From contig NZ_NEVM01000005.1 in the NCBI RefSeq assembly GCF_002261225.1, forward strand, positions 2,108,001 to 2,172,000: DNA of 64,000 nucleotides. The letters run 5' to 3'. Source of the DNA: Bordetella genomosp. 10. GTDB lineage: Bacteria > Pseudomonadota > Gammaproteobacteria > Burkholderiales > Burkholderiaceae_B. The notes under the pieces were generated by a model. The model saw only the letters and a program-made list of their open reading frames with translations. It did no database searches and was not told the origin of the DNA. The position numbers and the translations under genes are program-made. Positions 9,699-18,000 of this stretch are shown one piece after another; within the stretch, counting starts at the first letter, position 1; the number at the start of each line of letters is the position of its first letter.

Positions 9699-10223
9699 AT
9701 GTCCGCCTCCGCCATCCCCCCCGCCTCCGTCTCCCGCTTCCAGACCGCGGAGCTGGACATGCTGGCCAAGACCGCCGACGCGCTCAGCGCCTATCTCGGC
9801 AAGCCCGTGCTGGCCGAAGTCGATGCCACCGAGGAAGGCCTCGAATGGGTCACCTTCGGCATCCCCATGGAAGAAAACGCCGCCCGCGACGGCGAAGAAC
9901 CGGTGCGCGTGCAGATGGGCGGGCCCGGCTCGCGCCTGCTGGGCAATCGCGGCGGCCTGGACCACACCGATGAGGACGTCTACGACTGCCTTTACCTGTG
10001 GGCCGTCCAGATCACGCTGGCCGAAGGCGAGCGCTTCGTGAAGCTGGACCAGGACGGCGAGGAAGCCGCCTGGTCCGACACCCTCGCCGACGTGCTGCCC
10101 TTCGACCTGACGGACGAGGACCTGTCCGACCTGGACGACGAAGACGACGAGGATGACGACGACGACGAGGACGGCGGCCATGACGGCGCCGGCGCGGGCG
10201 TCGACGGCGCGCATCGTCATTGA
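9699..10223 (+). CDS. Hypothetical protein with acidic Asp/Glu tail
   Basis: A 174-residue soluble protein of unknown function, divergent from ettA. The first 135 residues look folded (for example [13 protein letters not shown] and [20 protein letters not shown]). The C-terminus is a run of Asp/Glu (about 140-160) ending in a His-containing tail (GAHRH). Start 9699 has an AGGAA ribosome-binding site eight bases upstream; an alternative ATG lies at 9681. The stop falls about 15 bp before the ABC binding-protein gene. I do not recognise the family. Confidence 0.75.
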   Translation: MSASAIPPASVSRFQTAELDMLAKTADALSAYLGKPVLAEVDATEEGLEWVTFGIPMEENAARDGEEPVRVQMGGPGSRLLGNRGGLDHTDEDVYDCLYLWAVQITLAEGERFVKLDQDGEEAAWSDTLADVLPFDLTDEDLSDLDDEDDEDDDDDEDGGHDGAGAGVDGAHRH

Positions 10224-10237
10224 GGCCGCCCGTCCCC

Positions 10238-11383
10238 ATGCTGTTGAAAACCGTCGGCGCGCTGTTGGCCGCCACCCTGCTGGCGGCTGGCGCCGCCCAC
10301 GCCCAGATGAAAGTGGGCGTGATCACGTCGTCCACCGGCCCCACGGCCATGGTCGGCATCCCGCAGAAAAATACCGTGCCGCTGCTGCCGCCCAGGCTGG
10401 GCGGCCTGACGGTGGACTACATCGTCCTGGACGACGCCAGCGATCCCGCGCAATCGGTCGCGGCCGTGCACAAGCTGATCGACGAGCAGCACGTCGACGC
10501 CATCATCGGCCCGCCCGGCACGCCCAATACCCTGGCGATGATTCCCTTCGTCGCGGAGGCCGGCGTGCCCCTGCTGGCGCCCGTGGGTTCGGCCGCCGTG
10601 GTGCAGCCCATGGACGCGCAGAAGAAATGGGTCTTCAAGACCACGCAGAACGACGACATCATCGCCCAGGCCCTGGTCGGGCACATGGCCGCCAACGGCG
10701 TGAAGACGGTGGGCTTCATCGGCCTGGGCGACGCCTATGGCGAGAACTGGTACAAGGTGTTCAGCGCGCTCGCCGCCGATCACGGACTGCGCATCGTGGC
10801 GCGGGAACGCTATCAGCGCAACGACAGTTCGGTCATCGGCCAGGCCCTGAAAATCCTGGCGGCGCGGCCTGACGCCGTCCTCGTGGCGGCGACCGGCGCG
10901 GCCGCCGTGCTGCCCCAGGTCACGCTGGCCGACAAAGGCTACAAGGGACGTTTCTACCAGACGCACGGCGCCGCCCTGCCGGACTTCCTCAAGCTGGGCG
11001 GCAAGAGGGTGGAGGGCACCGTGCTGGCCGCCAGCCTGATGCTGGTGCTGCCGGAGATGCCGGACACGCATCCTTCCAAGCCCGTCGCGCAAGGCTACAT
11101 CGACGCCTACGAGCAGCGCTACCATGCCATGCCCGCCACCTTCGGCGCCAATGTCTACGATGCGGGCCTGCTGCTGCAACGCGCGACGCCGCAAGCCGAG
11201 CGCGCGGGCCAGCCGGGAACGCCGGCATTCCGCGCCGCGCTGCGCGATGCCCTGGAACAAACCCACGACCTGGTCGGTACGCAGGGCGTGTACGACATGA
11301 CGCCGCAGGATCACAGTGGATTCGACGCCCGCGGGCGCGAGCTCATCGAGGTCCGCGACGGCGCCTGGAAACGGCTGCCCTGA
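10238..11383 (+). CDS. ABC transporter substrate-binding protein, branched-chain amino-acid (LivK) family
   Basis: A 381-residue periplasmic binding protein. The signal peptide is about residues 1-23 (hydrophobic core, cleavage after AHA). The mature chain starts QMKVGVITSSTGP, the Leu/Ile/Val-binding fold opening, and keeps DDASDPAQSV and IIGPPGTPNT elements of the ligand cleft. The ligand cannot be read from sequence; family members bind amino acids, amides or aromatic acids. It lies upstream of a permease-ATPase fusion gene with a 49-bp gap. A TTG at 10220 is an alternative start, but the ATG at 10238 gives a better signal peptide. Confidence 0.9.
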   Translation: MLLKTVGALLAATLLAAGAAHAQMKVGVITSSTGPTAMVGIPQKNTVPLLPPRLGGLTVDYIVLDDASDPAQSVAAVHKLIDEQHVDAIIGPPGTPNTLAMIPFVAEAGVPLLAPVGSAAVVQPMDAQKKWVFKTTQNDDIIAQALVGHMAANGVKTVGFIGLGDAYGENWYKVFSALAADHGLRIVARERYQRNDSSVIGQALKILAARPDAVLVAATGAAAVLPQVTLADKGYKGRFYQTHGAALPDFLKLGGKRVEGTVLAASLMLVLPEMPDTHPSKPVAQGYIDAYEQRYHAMPATFGANVYDAGLLLQRATPQAERAGQPGTPAFRAALRDALEQTHDLVGTQGVYDMTPQDHSGFDARGRELIEVRDGAWKRLP

Positions 11384-11432
11384 AGGAGGAAGGCGGGGGG
11401 CCGCGCGACGCAGGAACCGAGGAGAAAGCGCA

Positions 11433-13313
11433 ATGACGCCTTGCCCGCCGCCTGTCTGCCCCACCGGCTCCGCCAAGCCGGCGGTGCCGCCGCGCTATCT
11501 GCTGTTCGCCCTGCTGGCGCTGCTGGCCGTCGCGCCCGCGCTTCTGCCCGCCCGCTACGTGCTGCTGCTGGATCACATCGGATTGGCCGCGCTGGTGGCG
11601 CTGGGCGTGGTCCTGCTTACCGGCATCGGCGGCCTGGTCAGCCTGGCGCAGGCCGCGTTCGTCGGCGTGGGCGCCTACGCCACCGCCCTGCTCACAGCGC
11701 AGGCGGGCGCGCTGCCGGAAGGATGGGCCTGGCTGGGGGGATCGCCCTGGCTGGCGCTGGCGGCCGGACTGCTGCTGACGCTGGCGCTGGCCGCCTTGCT
11801 GGGCGCGCTGACCGTGCGCCTGCCCGGCCCCTACCTCGCCGTATGCAGCGTCGCCTGGGGGCTGGCGCTGCACTACGCCTTCGGCGCCGTGGCGGGCGAG
11901 CGCGGCATCGACGGCATCCCGCCCATCCAGGTCGCCGGCGTGGCCCTGGACACGGCGAACCGCATGTACTACCTGATCTGGCCGGTGCTGCTGCTGGGCC
12001 TGTGGGCCCAGCGCAACCTGCTCGACTCCCGCCAGGGCCGCGCCATGCGCGCCTTGCGCGGCGGCTGCGCGATGGCGGAATCGATGGGCGTGAACAGCCG
12101 CCGGCTGCGTTTCGCCATCCTGCTCATCGCCGCCGCGCAGGCCTGCATGGCGGGCTGGCTCTACGCCCACCTGCAGCGCCACGTCGACCCCGCGCCGTTC
12201 GGCCTGCGCATGGGCATCGAGTACGTCTTCATGACCATCGTCGGCGGCGTCGCGCATGTGTGGGGCGCGCTGCTGGGCGCGGGCATCTTCACCGCGGCCG
12301 GACAATGGCTGCGCGAGCTGCTGCCCGGCCTGGCGCAGCCGCCCGCGGGCGACGGCGCCTCCGGCATATACGGCGAATACGGCGGCTATGGCGGCATCGA
12401 AGCGATCCTGCTCGGCCTGGTCGCGATAGGGATGCTGCTGCGCGCGCGCGAGGGCTTGTGGCCCATGCTGGCGCGCCGCCTGCCGCTGGACCGCGAGGAC
12501 GGCAAGGTCAACATGGCGGCCGAGCCGCTGCCGCGCCGGCCCCTGCCGCCGCGCGGCGACGTCATCCTGGAGGTGTCGCGGGTGACGCGCCGCTTCGGCG
12601 GGCTGGAAGCCAACCGCGACGTCAGCCTGGCCGCCGAAGCCGGCAGCATCGTGGCGCTGATCGGTCCCAACGGCGCCGGCAAGAGCACCCTGCTCGACCT
12701 GCTGTCCGGCGTCGACACGCCCACCTCCGGCGCGATCCTGTTCATGGGCGACCCGGTGGCGGGCCGCGGCGCGCGCCACCTCGCCGCGCTGGGCCTGAGC
12801 CGCAGCTTCCAGCAGGTCCATCTGCTGCCCGGGCGCAGCGTGCTGGACAACGCGGCCATCGGCGCGCACCTGCGCGGCACGCACGGCCTCGCCGCCTGCG
12901 CGGTGCATGCCGACCGGCGCGAGGAGGCGCGCCTGCTGGCCGAGACCACCCGCCAACTGGAGCGGGTCGGGCTGGGGGACTGCCTGCACCAGCCGGCCGC
13001 CGCCTTGCCGCCCGGCCGCCGGCGCCTGCTCGAGATCGCGCGCGCCCTCGCGGCCGATCCCTCCCTGTTGCTGCTGGACGAACCGGCGACCGGCCTGCGG
13101 ACCGCGGAAAGACAGGAGCTGGCCGTACTGCTGCGCAAGCTGCGCGACGGCGGCATGACCATCCTGCTGGCCGAGCATGACCGGGATTTCGTCATGACGC
13201 TGGCCGACCAGGTGCTGGTCATGGACGCCGGCGCCATCACCGCGCGCGGCACGCCCGCGGAAATAATGCGGCATCCGGCCTTGCTGGCGGCCTACGTCGG
13301 CAACGTGCCATAG
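11433..13313 (+). CDS. Fused ABC transporter permease-ATPase (LivM-LivG type)
   Basis: A 626-residue fusion. Residues 1-345 form a LivM-like inner-membrane permease with multiple hydrophobic helices and the LVSLAQAAFVGVGAY signature. A linker (about 345-370) leads to a LivG-like ATPase (about 375-626) with Walker [10 protein letters not shown] near 411 and Walker B LLLLDEPATGL. The ABC signature, usually like LSYGQQ, reads LPPGRR here, and the H-loop is AEHD. The ribosome-binding site GAGGAG supports the start. The adjacent binding protein is the likely partner. No second permease (LivH) or second ATPase (LivF) gene is present next to it, so the transporter must recruit subunits from elsewhere or is incomplete. 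Confidence 0.92.
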   Translation: MTPCPPPVCPTGSAKPAVPPRYLLFALLALLAVAPALLPARYVLLLDHIGLAALVALGVVLLTGIGGLVSLAQAAFVGVGAYATALLTAQAGALPEGWAWLGGSPWLALAAGLLLTLALAALLGALTVRLPGPYLAVCSVAWGLALHYAFGAVAGERGIDGIPPIQVAGVALDTANRMYYLIWPVLLLGLWAQRNLLDSRQGRAMRALRGGCAMAESMGVNSRRLRFAILLIAAAQACMAGWLYAHLQRHVDPAPFGLRMGIEYVFMTIVGGVAHVWGALLGAGIFTAAGQWLRELLPGLAQPPAGDGASGIYGEYGGYGGIEAILLGLVAIGMLLRAREGLWPMLARRLPLDREDGKVNMAAEPLPRRPLPPRGDVILEVSRVTRRFGGLEANRDVSLAAEAGSIVALIGPNGAGKSTLLDLLSGVDTPTSGAILFMGDPVAGRGARHLAALGLSRSFQQVHLLPGRSVLDNAAIGAHLRGTHGLAACAVHADRREEARLLAETTRQLERVGLGDCLHQPAAALPPGRRRLLEIARALAADPSLLLLDEPATGLRTAERQELAVLLRKLRDGGMTILLAEHDRDFVMTLADQVLVMDAGAITARGTPAEIMRHPALLAAYVGNVP

Positions 13314-13390
13314 GGCCAGTTAACGCTAGAAGGGGCCTGCGGGGCGCGTGCCCGCGCAGTAGAATGCGGGATCCTTTTTCCGGACCTTGC

Positions 13391-14323
13391 ATGGACGCCG
13401 CCAACGTTCAACTGAACGACATTGCCCTGTTCGTCGAAGTCGCCCGGCGCAAGAGCTTCAGCCTCGCCGCGCGCGCGCTCGACATGCCCACCTCGACGCT
13501 GTCGCGCCGCATCAGCGAACTGGAAAAGGCCGTGGGCATGCGCCTGCTCAATCGCAACACGCGCCGGCTGGACCTGAGCGACGCGGGGCAGGTGTATTTC
13601 GATCGCTGCCAGAGCCTGGTGGACGAAGCCCGCCTGGCCCATGAGCAGTTGCTGTCCATCTCCAGCCAGCCGCAGGGCAAGCTCATCGTCAGCATGCCGG
13701 ACAGCCTGGCCTTGCTGCTGCTTTCGGATTCGCTGCAGGAGTTCACCGACCTGTATCCCGAACTGGAATGCGAGCTGGACCTCAGCCTGCGCGCCGCCGA
13801 TCCGCACGCCGCGCCGTTCGACGTGATGCTGCGGCTGGGCGAGCCCAGCATGCAGAACGACGGCATGGAGGTGCGCGAGCTGTTGTCGATGACGCGCTAC
13901 CTCTATGCCTCCGACGAATACGTGGCGCAGCGGGGCGAACCCCGCACGCCGGCCGACCTGCGCGAGCACGAATGCCTGCGCGGCTTCGCCAGCGAAGCCG
14001 CCTCGACCTGGCTGCTCACGCGCGGCGACACGCAGGAACGCGTGGTCGTCGATGGCCGCGTCACGGCCAACAACATGGGCTTGCTGAGCGACTTCGTCAG
14101 CCTGGGCATGGGCATCGCCCCCCTGCCCGCCTATGCCGCCACCCAGGGCCGCATGGCGCGCGACCATTCCCTGCGCCGCGTCCTGCCCGAATGGCGGGCC
14201 GCCCCCCTGCCCCTCTACGCCGTCTTCCCCTCGCGCATCCTGCCCGCCAAAACCCGCGCCTTCATGGACTTCATCGTCCCGCGCCTCGAAGCCGCCAACG
14301 GCGAGGCGACGGAACAGGCCTGA
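13391..14323 (+). CDS. LysR-family transcriptional regulator
   Basis: A 310-residue LTTR. The N-terminal winged helix-turn-helix (about 8-65) reads LFVEVARRKSFSLAARALDM, with the recognition helix in TSTLSRRISELE. The effector-binding domain follows (about 92-300). It belongs to the broad group resembling aaeR/dsdC-type regulators; the effector cannot be read. It is co-directional with the permease-ATPase gene (77-bp gap) and ends at an intrinsic terminator. Start MDAANVQLND was chosen over an upstream alternative because LTTRs begin close to the HTH. Confidence 0.93.
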   Translation: MDAANVQLNDIALFVEVARRKSFSLAARALDMPTSTLSRRISELEKAVGMRLLNRNTRRLDLSDAGQVYFDRCQSLVDEARLAHEQLLSISSQPQGKLIVSMPDSLALLLLSDSLQEFTDLYPELECELDLSLRAADPHAAPFDVMLRLGEPSMQNDGMEVRELLSMTRYLYASDEYVAQRGEPRTPADLREHECLRGFASEAASTWLLTRGDTQERVVVDGRVTANNMGLLSDFVSLGMGIAPLPAYAATQGRMARDHSLRRVLPEWRAAPLPLYAVFPSRILPAKTRAFMDFIVPRLEAANGEATEQA

Positions 14324-14355
14324 CGCCGGGCGGGTTTGCCAGTGACGCAAAAAGC

Positions 14356-14379
14356 AAAAGGCCCCAAAAGGCCTTTTCT
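14356..14379 (+). terminator. Terminator of the LysR gene
   Basis: AAAAGGCC and GGCCTTTT arms (14356-14363 and 14370-14377) with a six-base loop, 33 bases after the LysR stop. The T-run is short. Confidence 0.75.
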
Positions 14380-14393
14380 CACCACCGGCGCGC

Positions 14394-14430
14394 CCCAAAA
14401 AAACAAAGACCTGTGCATTGCACAGGTCTT
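14394..14430 (-). terminator. Terminator for the small basic protein gene
   Basis: AAGACCTGTGC and GCACAGGTCTT form an 11-bp stem. On the minus strand it is followed by TTGTTTTTTT, so it stops transcription coming from the 42-residue gene through repeat R3. Confidence 0.75.
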
Positions 14431-14440
14431 GTAGATCGCA

Positions 14441-14516
14441 GACACCGCGGAGCCGGCTTTGCCGGTCCGCGGGTGTCGCCCCCCTGGGGGGCCGCGCTCC
14501 GCGCGGTAGGGGGGTA
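14441..14516 (+). repeat. Dispersed 3'-UTR repeat, copy R3
   Basis: GACACCGCGGAGCCGGC, loop, GCCGGTCCGCGGGTGTCG, then CCCCCCTGGGGGGCCGCGC and TCCGCGCGGTAGGGGG. Compared with R2 the first hairpin loop differs (CTTT instead of the GGGTCCC stretch), but the complementarity is kept, which suggests selection on structure. It ends three bases before the stop codon of the 42-residue gene on the minus strand. Confidence 0.85.
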
Positions 14517-14519
14517 CCC

Positions 14520-14648
14520 TTACACTCGCTTAATTTTTTCCAGCATCTTGAACACACCCTTGGGCGAGTTCACGAACAGGCGCTTGAAGGCCTTGCCCAG
14601 GCAGCGGCGTTCCAGGGTGTTACGGCGGGTGCGTTTGCGTTCAGCCAT
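14520..14648 (-). CDS. Small highly basic protein (42 residues)
   Basis: Encodes MAERKRTRRNTLERRC, then a Lys/Arg-rich amphipathic stretch ending in KMLEKIKRV. There are about 16 Lys/Arg and few acidic residues, so a nucleic-acid or ribosome-associated role is plausible, but I do not recognise a family. A GGAG ribosome-binding site sits seven bases before the ATG. The gene is followed by repeat R3 and a terminator reading in the same direction, so this looks like a complete single-gene transcription unit rather than a chance ORF. Confidence 0.65.
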   Translation of the reverse strand: MAERKRTRRNTLERRCLGKAFKRLFVNSPKGVFKMLEKIKRV

Positions 14649-15070
14649 GACGATTCTCCGATCAGCGATGGTCCACTGACGGACACATCAAAAGGTTAGC
14701 GAGCACATGAAGTGCGGAAAGGGCCCGCGCAACGGCTGGAGGAAACCCAGGCTGGCGGAAACTTTGGAAAACCCGGCATTCTACCCGGAATTTCAGCCCC
14801 TTGCCCAGCCAACCCCGTCCCCGTTTCAACGAAGCCGCATCAGGCCGGCGGACCGCGGCCGCCATGCCCGGCAGTAACGCCGATAGCCGCCGCGCCGGCG
14901 CCCCATCCGGCCATCGCTTGTGGAAAGCGGAATCGCCGCCATATACCCAGTTCACCGGCGCCGCCGCGGAAGCAGTCCCGCGCGGCCGCTCCTCCCCGCT
15001 TTCCCCCAATACCCACGACGCCGACCCCGCCGCGGCCGGCCCCTCTTGACGCACAGGCTACGATTACAGG
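14649..15070. other. Intergenic region between the small basic gene and the UvrA gene
   Basis: 422 bp holding the divergent promoters of both neighbours. Only a TACGAT that could serve as a -10 (15059-15064) was noted; no convincing -35 or LexA-type palindrome was seen. Frames across it are low-complexity Pro/Ala/Arg and not credible genes. Confidence 0.5.
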
Positions 15071-18000
15071 ATGACATCCGAAATTCGCATCGTTGGCGCA
15101 CGCCAGAACAATCTCAAGAACCTGGACGTAACGTTCGCCACCGGCGAACTCGTCGTCGTTACCGGCGTCTCGGGCTCGGGCAAAAGCTCCCTCGCCTTCG
15201 ACACGCTCTATGCCGAAGGGCAGCGGCGCTACGTCGAGACCTTTTCCCCTTATGCGCGCCAGTTCCTGGACCGCATGGACAAACCCCAGGTCGACCGGAT
15301 CGAAGGCATCCTTCCCGCCATCGCCATCGACCAGACCAACCCCGTGCGCAGCTCGCGCAGCACCGTCGGCACGATGACGGAGCTGAACGACCACCTCAAG
15401 CTGCTGTTCGCGCGCGGCGCCCGCCTGTTCTGCCGGGGCTGTGGCCGGCCGGTGCGGCGCGACACCGCCGAGTCGATCCGCCAGTCGCTGGCCGAACGCA
15501 GCGCCGAAGCGGGCGACCCGCGCCTGGTGGTGACGTTCCCCATCAAGGTGCCGGCGAACTTCACCGAGGACGAAGTCCGCGGCTTCCTGGAGCAACAGGG
15601 CTATACCCGCGTCCATGCCCAGGAAGGCGAGGCGGCCGCGCCCGGGCCGGCCCCGGCCGCCGCCGGCAAGGGATCGGCCAGGAAGGCCAAGGACGACAAG
15701 CATGCCCCGGTGGCGCAGCGCGTGCTGCACGTGGTGCAGGACCGCTTCCGCTTTTCCAGCGCGGAAAGCGACCGCGTCATGGAGGCGCTGGACACCGCGC
15801 TGCGCATGGGCGCCGGCCACCTGGCCGTGCACGTGCTGGACGACGACGGCGGCGACGCCCAGGTCTGGAAATACAGCGACCGCCTGCATTGCGCCGATTG
15901 CGACATCGAATACGCCGATCCGCTGCCCAGCTCCTTCTCCTTCAACTCGCCGCTGGGGGCCTGCGAGGCCTGCCGCGGCTTCGGCCGCGTGATCGGCATC
16001 GACTTCGGCCTGGTCATTCCCGACGAGAACAAGACCCTGCTGGAGGGCGCCATCAAGCCCTGGCAGACGGCCAGCTACAAGGAATGCCAGGACGACCTGC
16101 AGAAGTACGCGCCGCGCGCGGGCGTGCCCCTGTCCGTGCCCTGGAAGAGCCTGACGCCGGAACAGCAGGCGTGGGTCCTGCACGGCGACCCCGAATTCAA
16201 GGGCGGCAGCCAGGCCTGGAAGACCCAGTGGTACGGCGTGCAGCGCTTCTTCGCCTGGCTCGAGACCAAGGCCTACAAGATGCACGTGCGCGTGCTGCTG
16301 TCGAAATACCGCAGCTACACGCCCTGCCCCACCTGCCACGGCTCGCGCCTGAAGCCGGACGCCCTGCTGTGGCGCGTCGGCACCAAGGAGGAAGCGGACG
16401 CCGTCATGCCGCCGGAAGACGGCCGCTACCGCCGCTTCAAGCCGGTCCAGGCCAACTGGTCCGACGAGCTGCTGTATCTGCTGGACGGCCTGTCCATCCA
16501 TGACGTGATGCTGCTGCCCATCGAACGGGTGCGCGCCTTCTTCGACAAGCTGCGCTACCACGGCGTGCTCGACGCCGCCACCGACCTGCTGCTGACGGAG
16601 GTGCGCGCGCGCCTGAAATTCCTCTGCGACGTCGGCCTGGGCTACCTGACGCTGGACCGCCAGAGCCGCACGCTGTCCGGCGGCGAGGTCCAACGGATCA
16701 ATCTCACCACCGCGCTGGGCACCTCACTGGTCAATACGCTGTTCGTCCTGGACGAACCGTCCATCGGCCTGCACCCGCGCGACATGCATCGCGTGGTGGA
16801 AGTCATGCACCGGCTGCGCGACGCCGGCAATACCCTCGTCGTCGTCGAACACGACCCGCAGGTCATGGTGGCGGCCGACCGCATCATCGACATCGGCCCC
16901 GGCCCCGGCGAGCGCGGCGGCAGCATCGTCTTCGACGGCACGCCGGCGCAACTGCGCGCCGCGCCGACGCTGACCGGCGACTATCTCGGCGGCCGCCTGC
17001 GCGTGGAAGCGCCGCGCCCCATGCCGGTGGCGGCCAACACGCCGCGCCTGCTGCTGGAAGGCGTCAACGCGCACAACCTGAAGAACGTCTCGGTGGAAAT
17101 CCCGCTGGGCCGCCTGGTGTGCGTGACGGGCGTGTCCGGCTCCGGCAAATCGACCCTGGTGCAGGACGTGCTGTATCCCGCCCTGCTCAAGCTCAAGGGC
17201 AAGCCGTCGGAAGCGCCGGGCGCTTTCGGGCGCTTGCTGGGCGCCGAGCAGATCGCCGACGTGGTGCTGGTGGACCAGACGCCCATCGGCAAGACCGCGC
17301 GTTCCAATCCGGCCAGCTACGTCGGCGCCTTCGACGCCATCCGCAAGCTGTTCGCCCAGGCGCCGCTGTCGAAGGAGCGCGCCTATACGGCGGGCACCTT
17401 CAGCTTCAACAGCGGCGACGGCCGCTGCCCGGTCTGCGGCGGCACCGGCTTCGAGCACGTCGAAATGCAGTTCCTGTCCGACGTCTACCTGCGTTGCCCG
17501 GACTGCGACGGCAAGCGCTTCCGAGCGGAAGTGCTGCAGGTCCGCGTCGAGCACCTGGGCAAGAGCGCGTCCATCGACGAAGTGCTGGAAATGACGGTGA
17601 GCGAGGCCCTGGAATTCTTCAAGGGACTGCGCGACGTCCAGACCGGCCTGGCGCCGCTGGCCGACGTGGGCCTGGAATACGTGCGCCTGGGGCAGCCGGT
17701 GCCCACGCTGTCGGGCGGCGAAGCGCAGCGCCTGAAGCTGGCCGGCCACCTGGCCGAAGCCGCCCGCAGCGGCATCTCCACCGCCAAGGTCGCCAAGAAG
17801 GGCAGCCTGTTCCTGTTCGACGAACCGACCACCGGCCTGCACTTCGACGACGTCGCGCGCCTGATGCGCGCCTTCCGCAAGCTGCTGGCGGCGGGCCACA
17901 CGCTGCTGGTCATCGAGCACAACCTGGACGTGATCCGCGCCGCCGACTGGCTGCTGGACCTGGGCCCCGAAGGCGGCGACGCCGGCGGCCTGCTGGTGGG

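Noticed and set aside
15030..15070. LexA (SOS) box upstream of the double UvrA gene
   Set aside because: ACAGG occurs twice but no CTGT-N8-ACAG palindrome is present.
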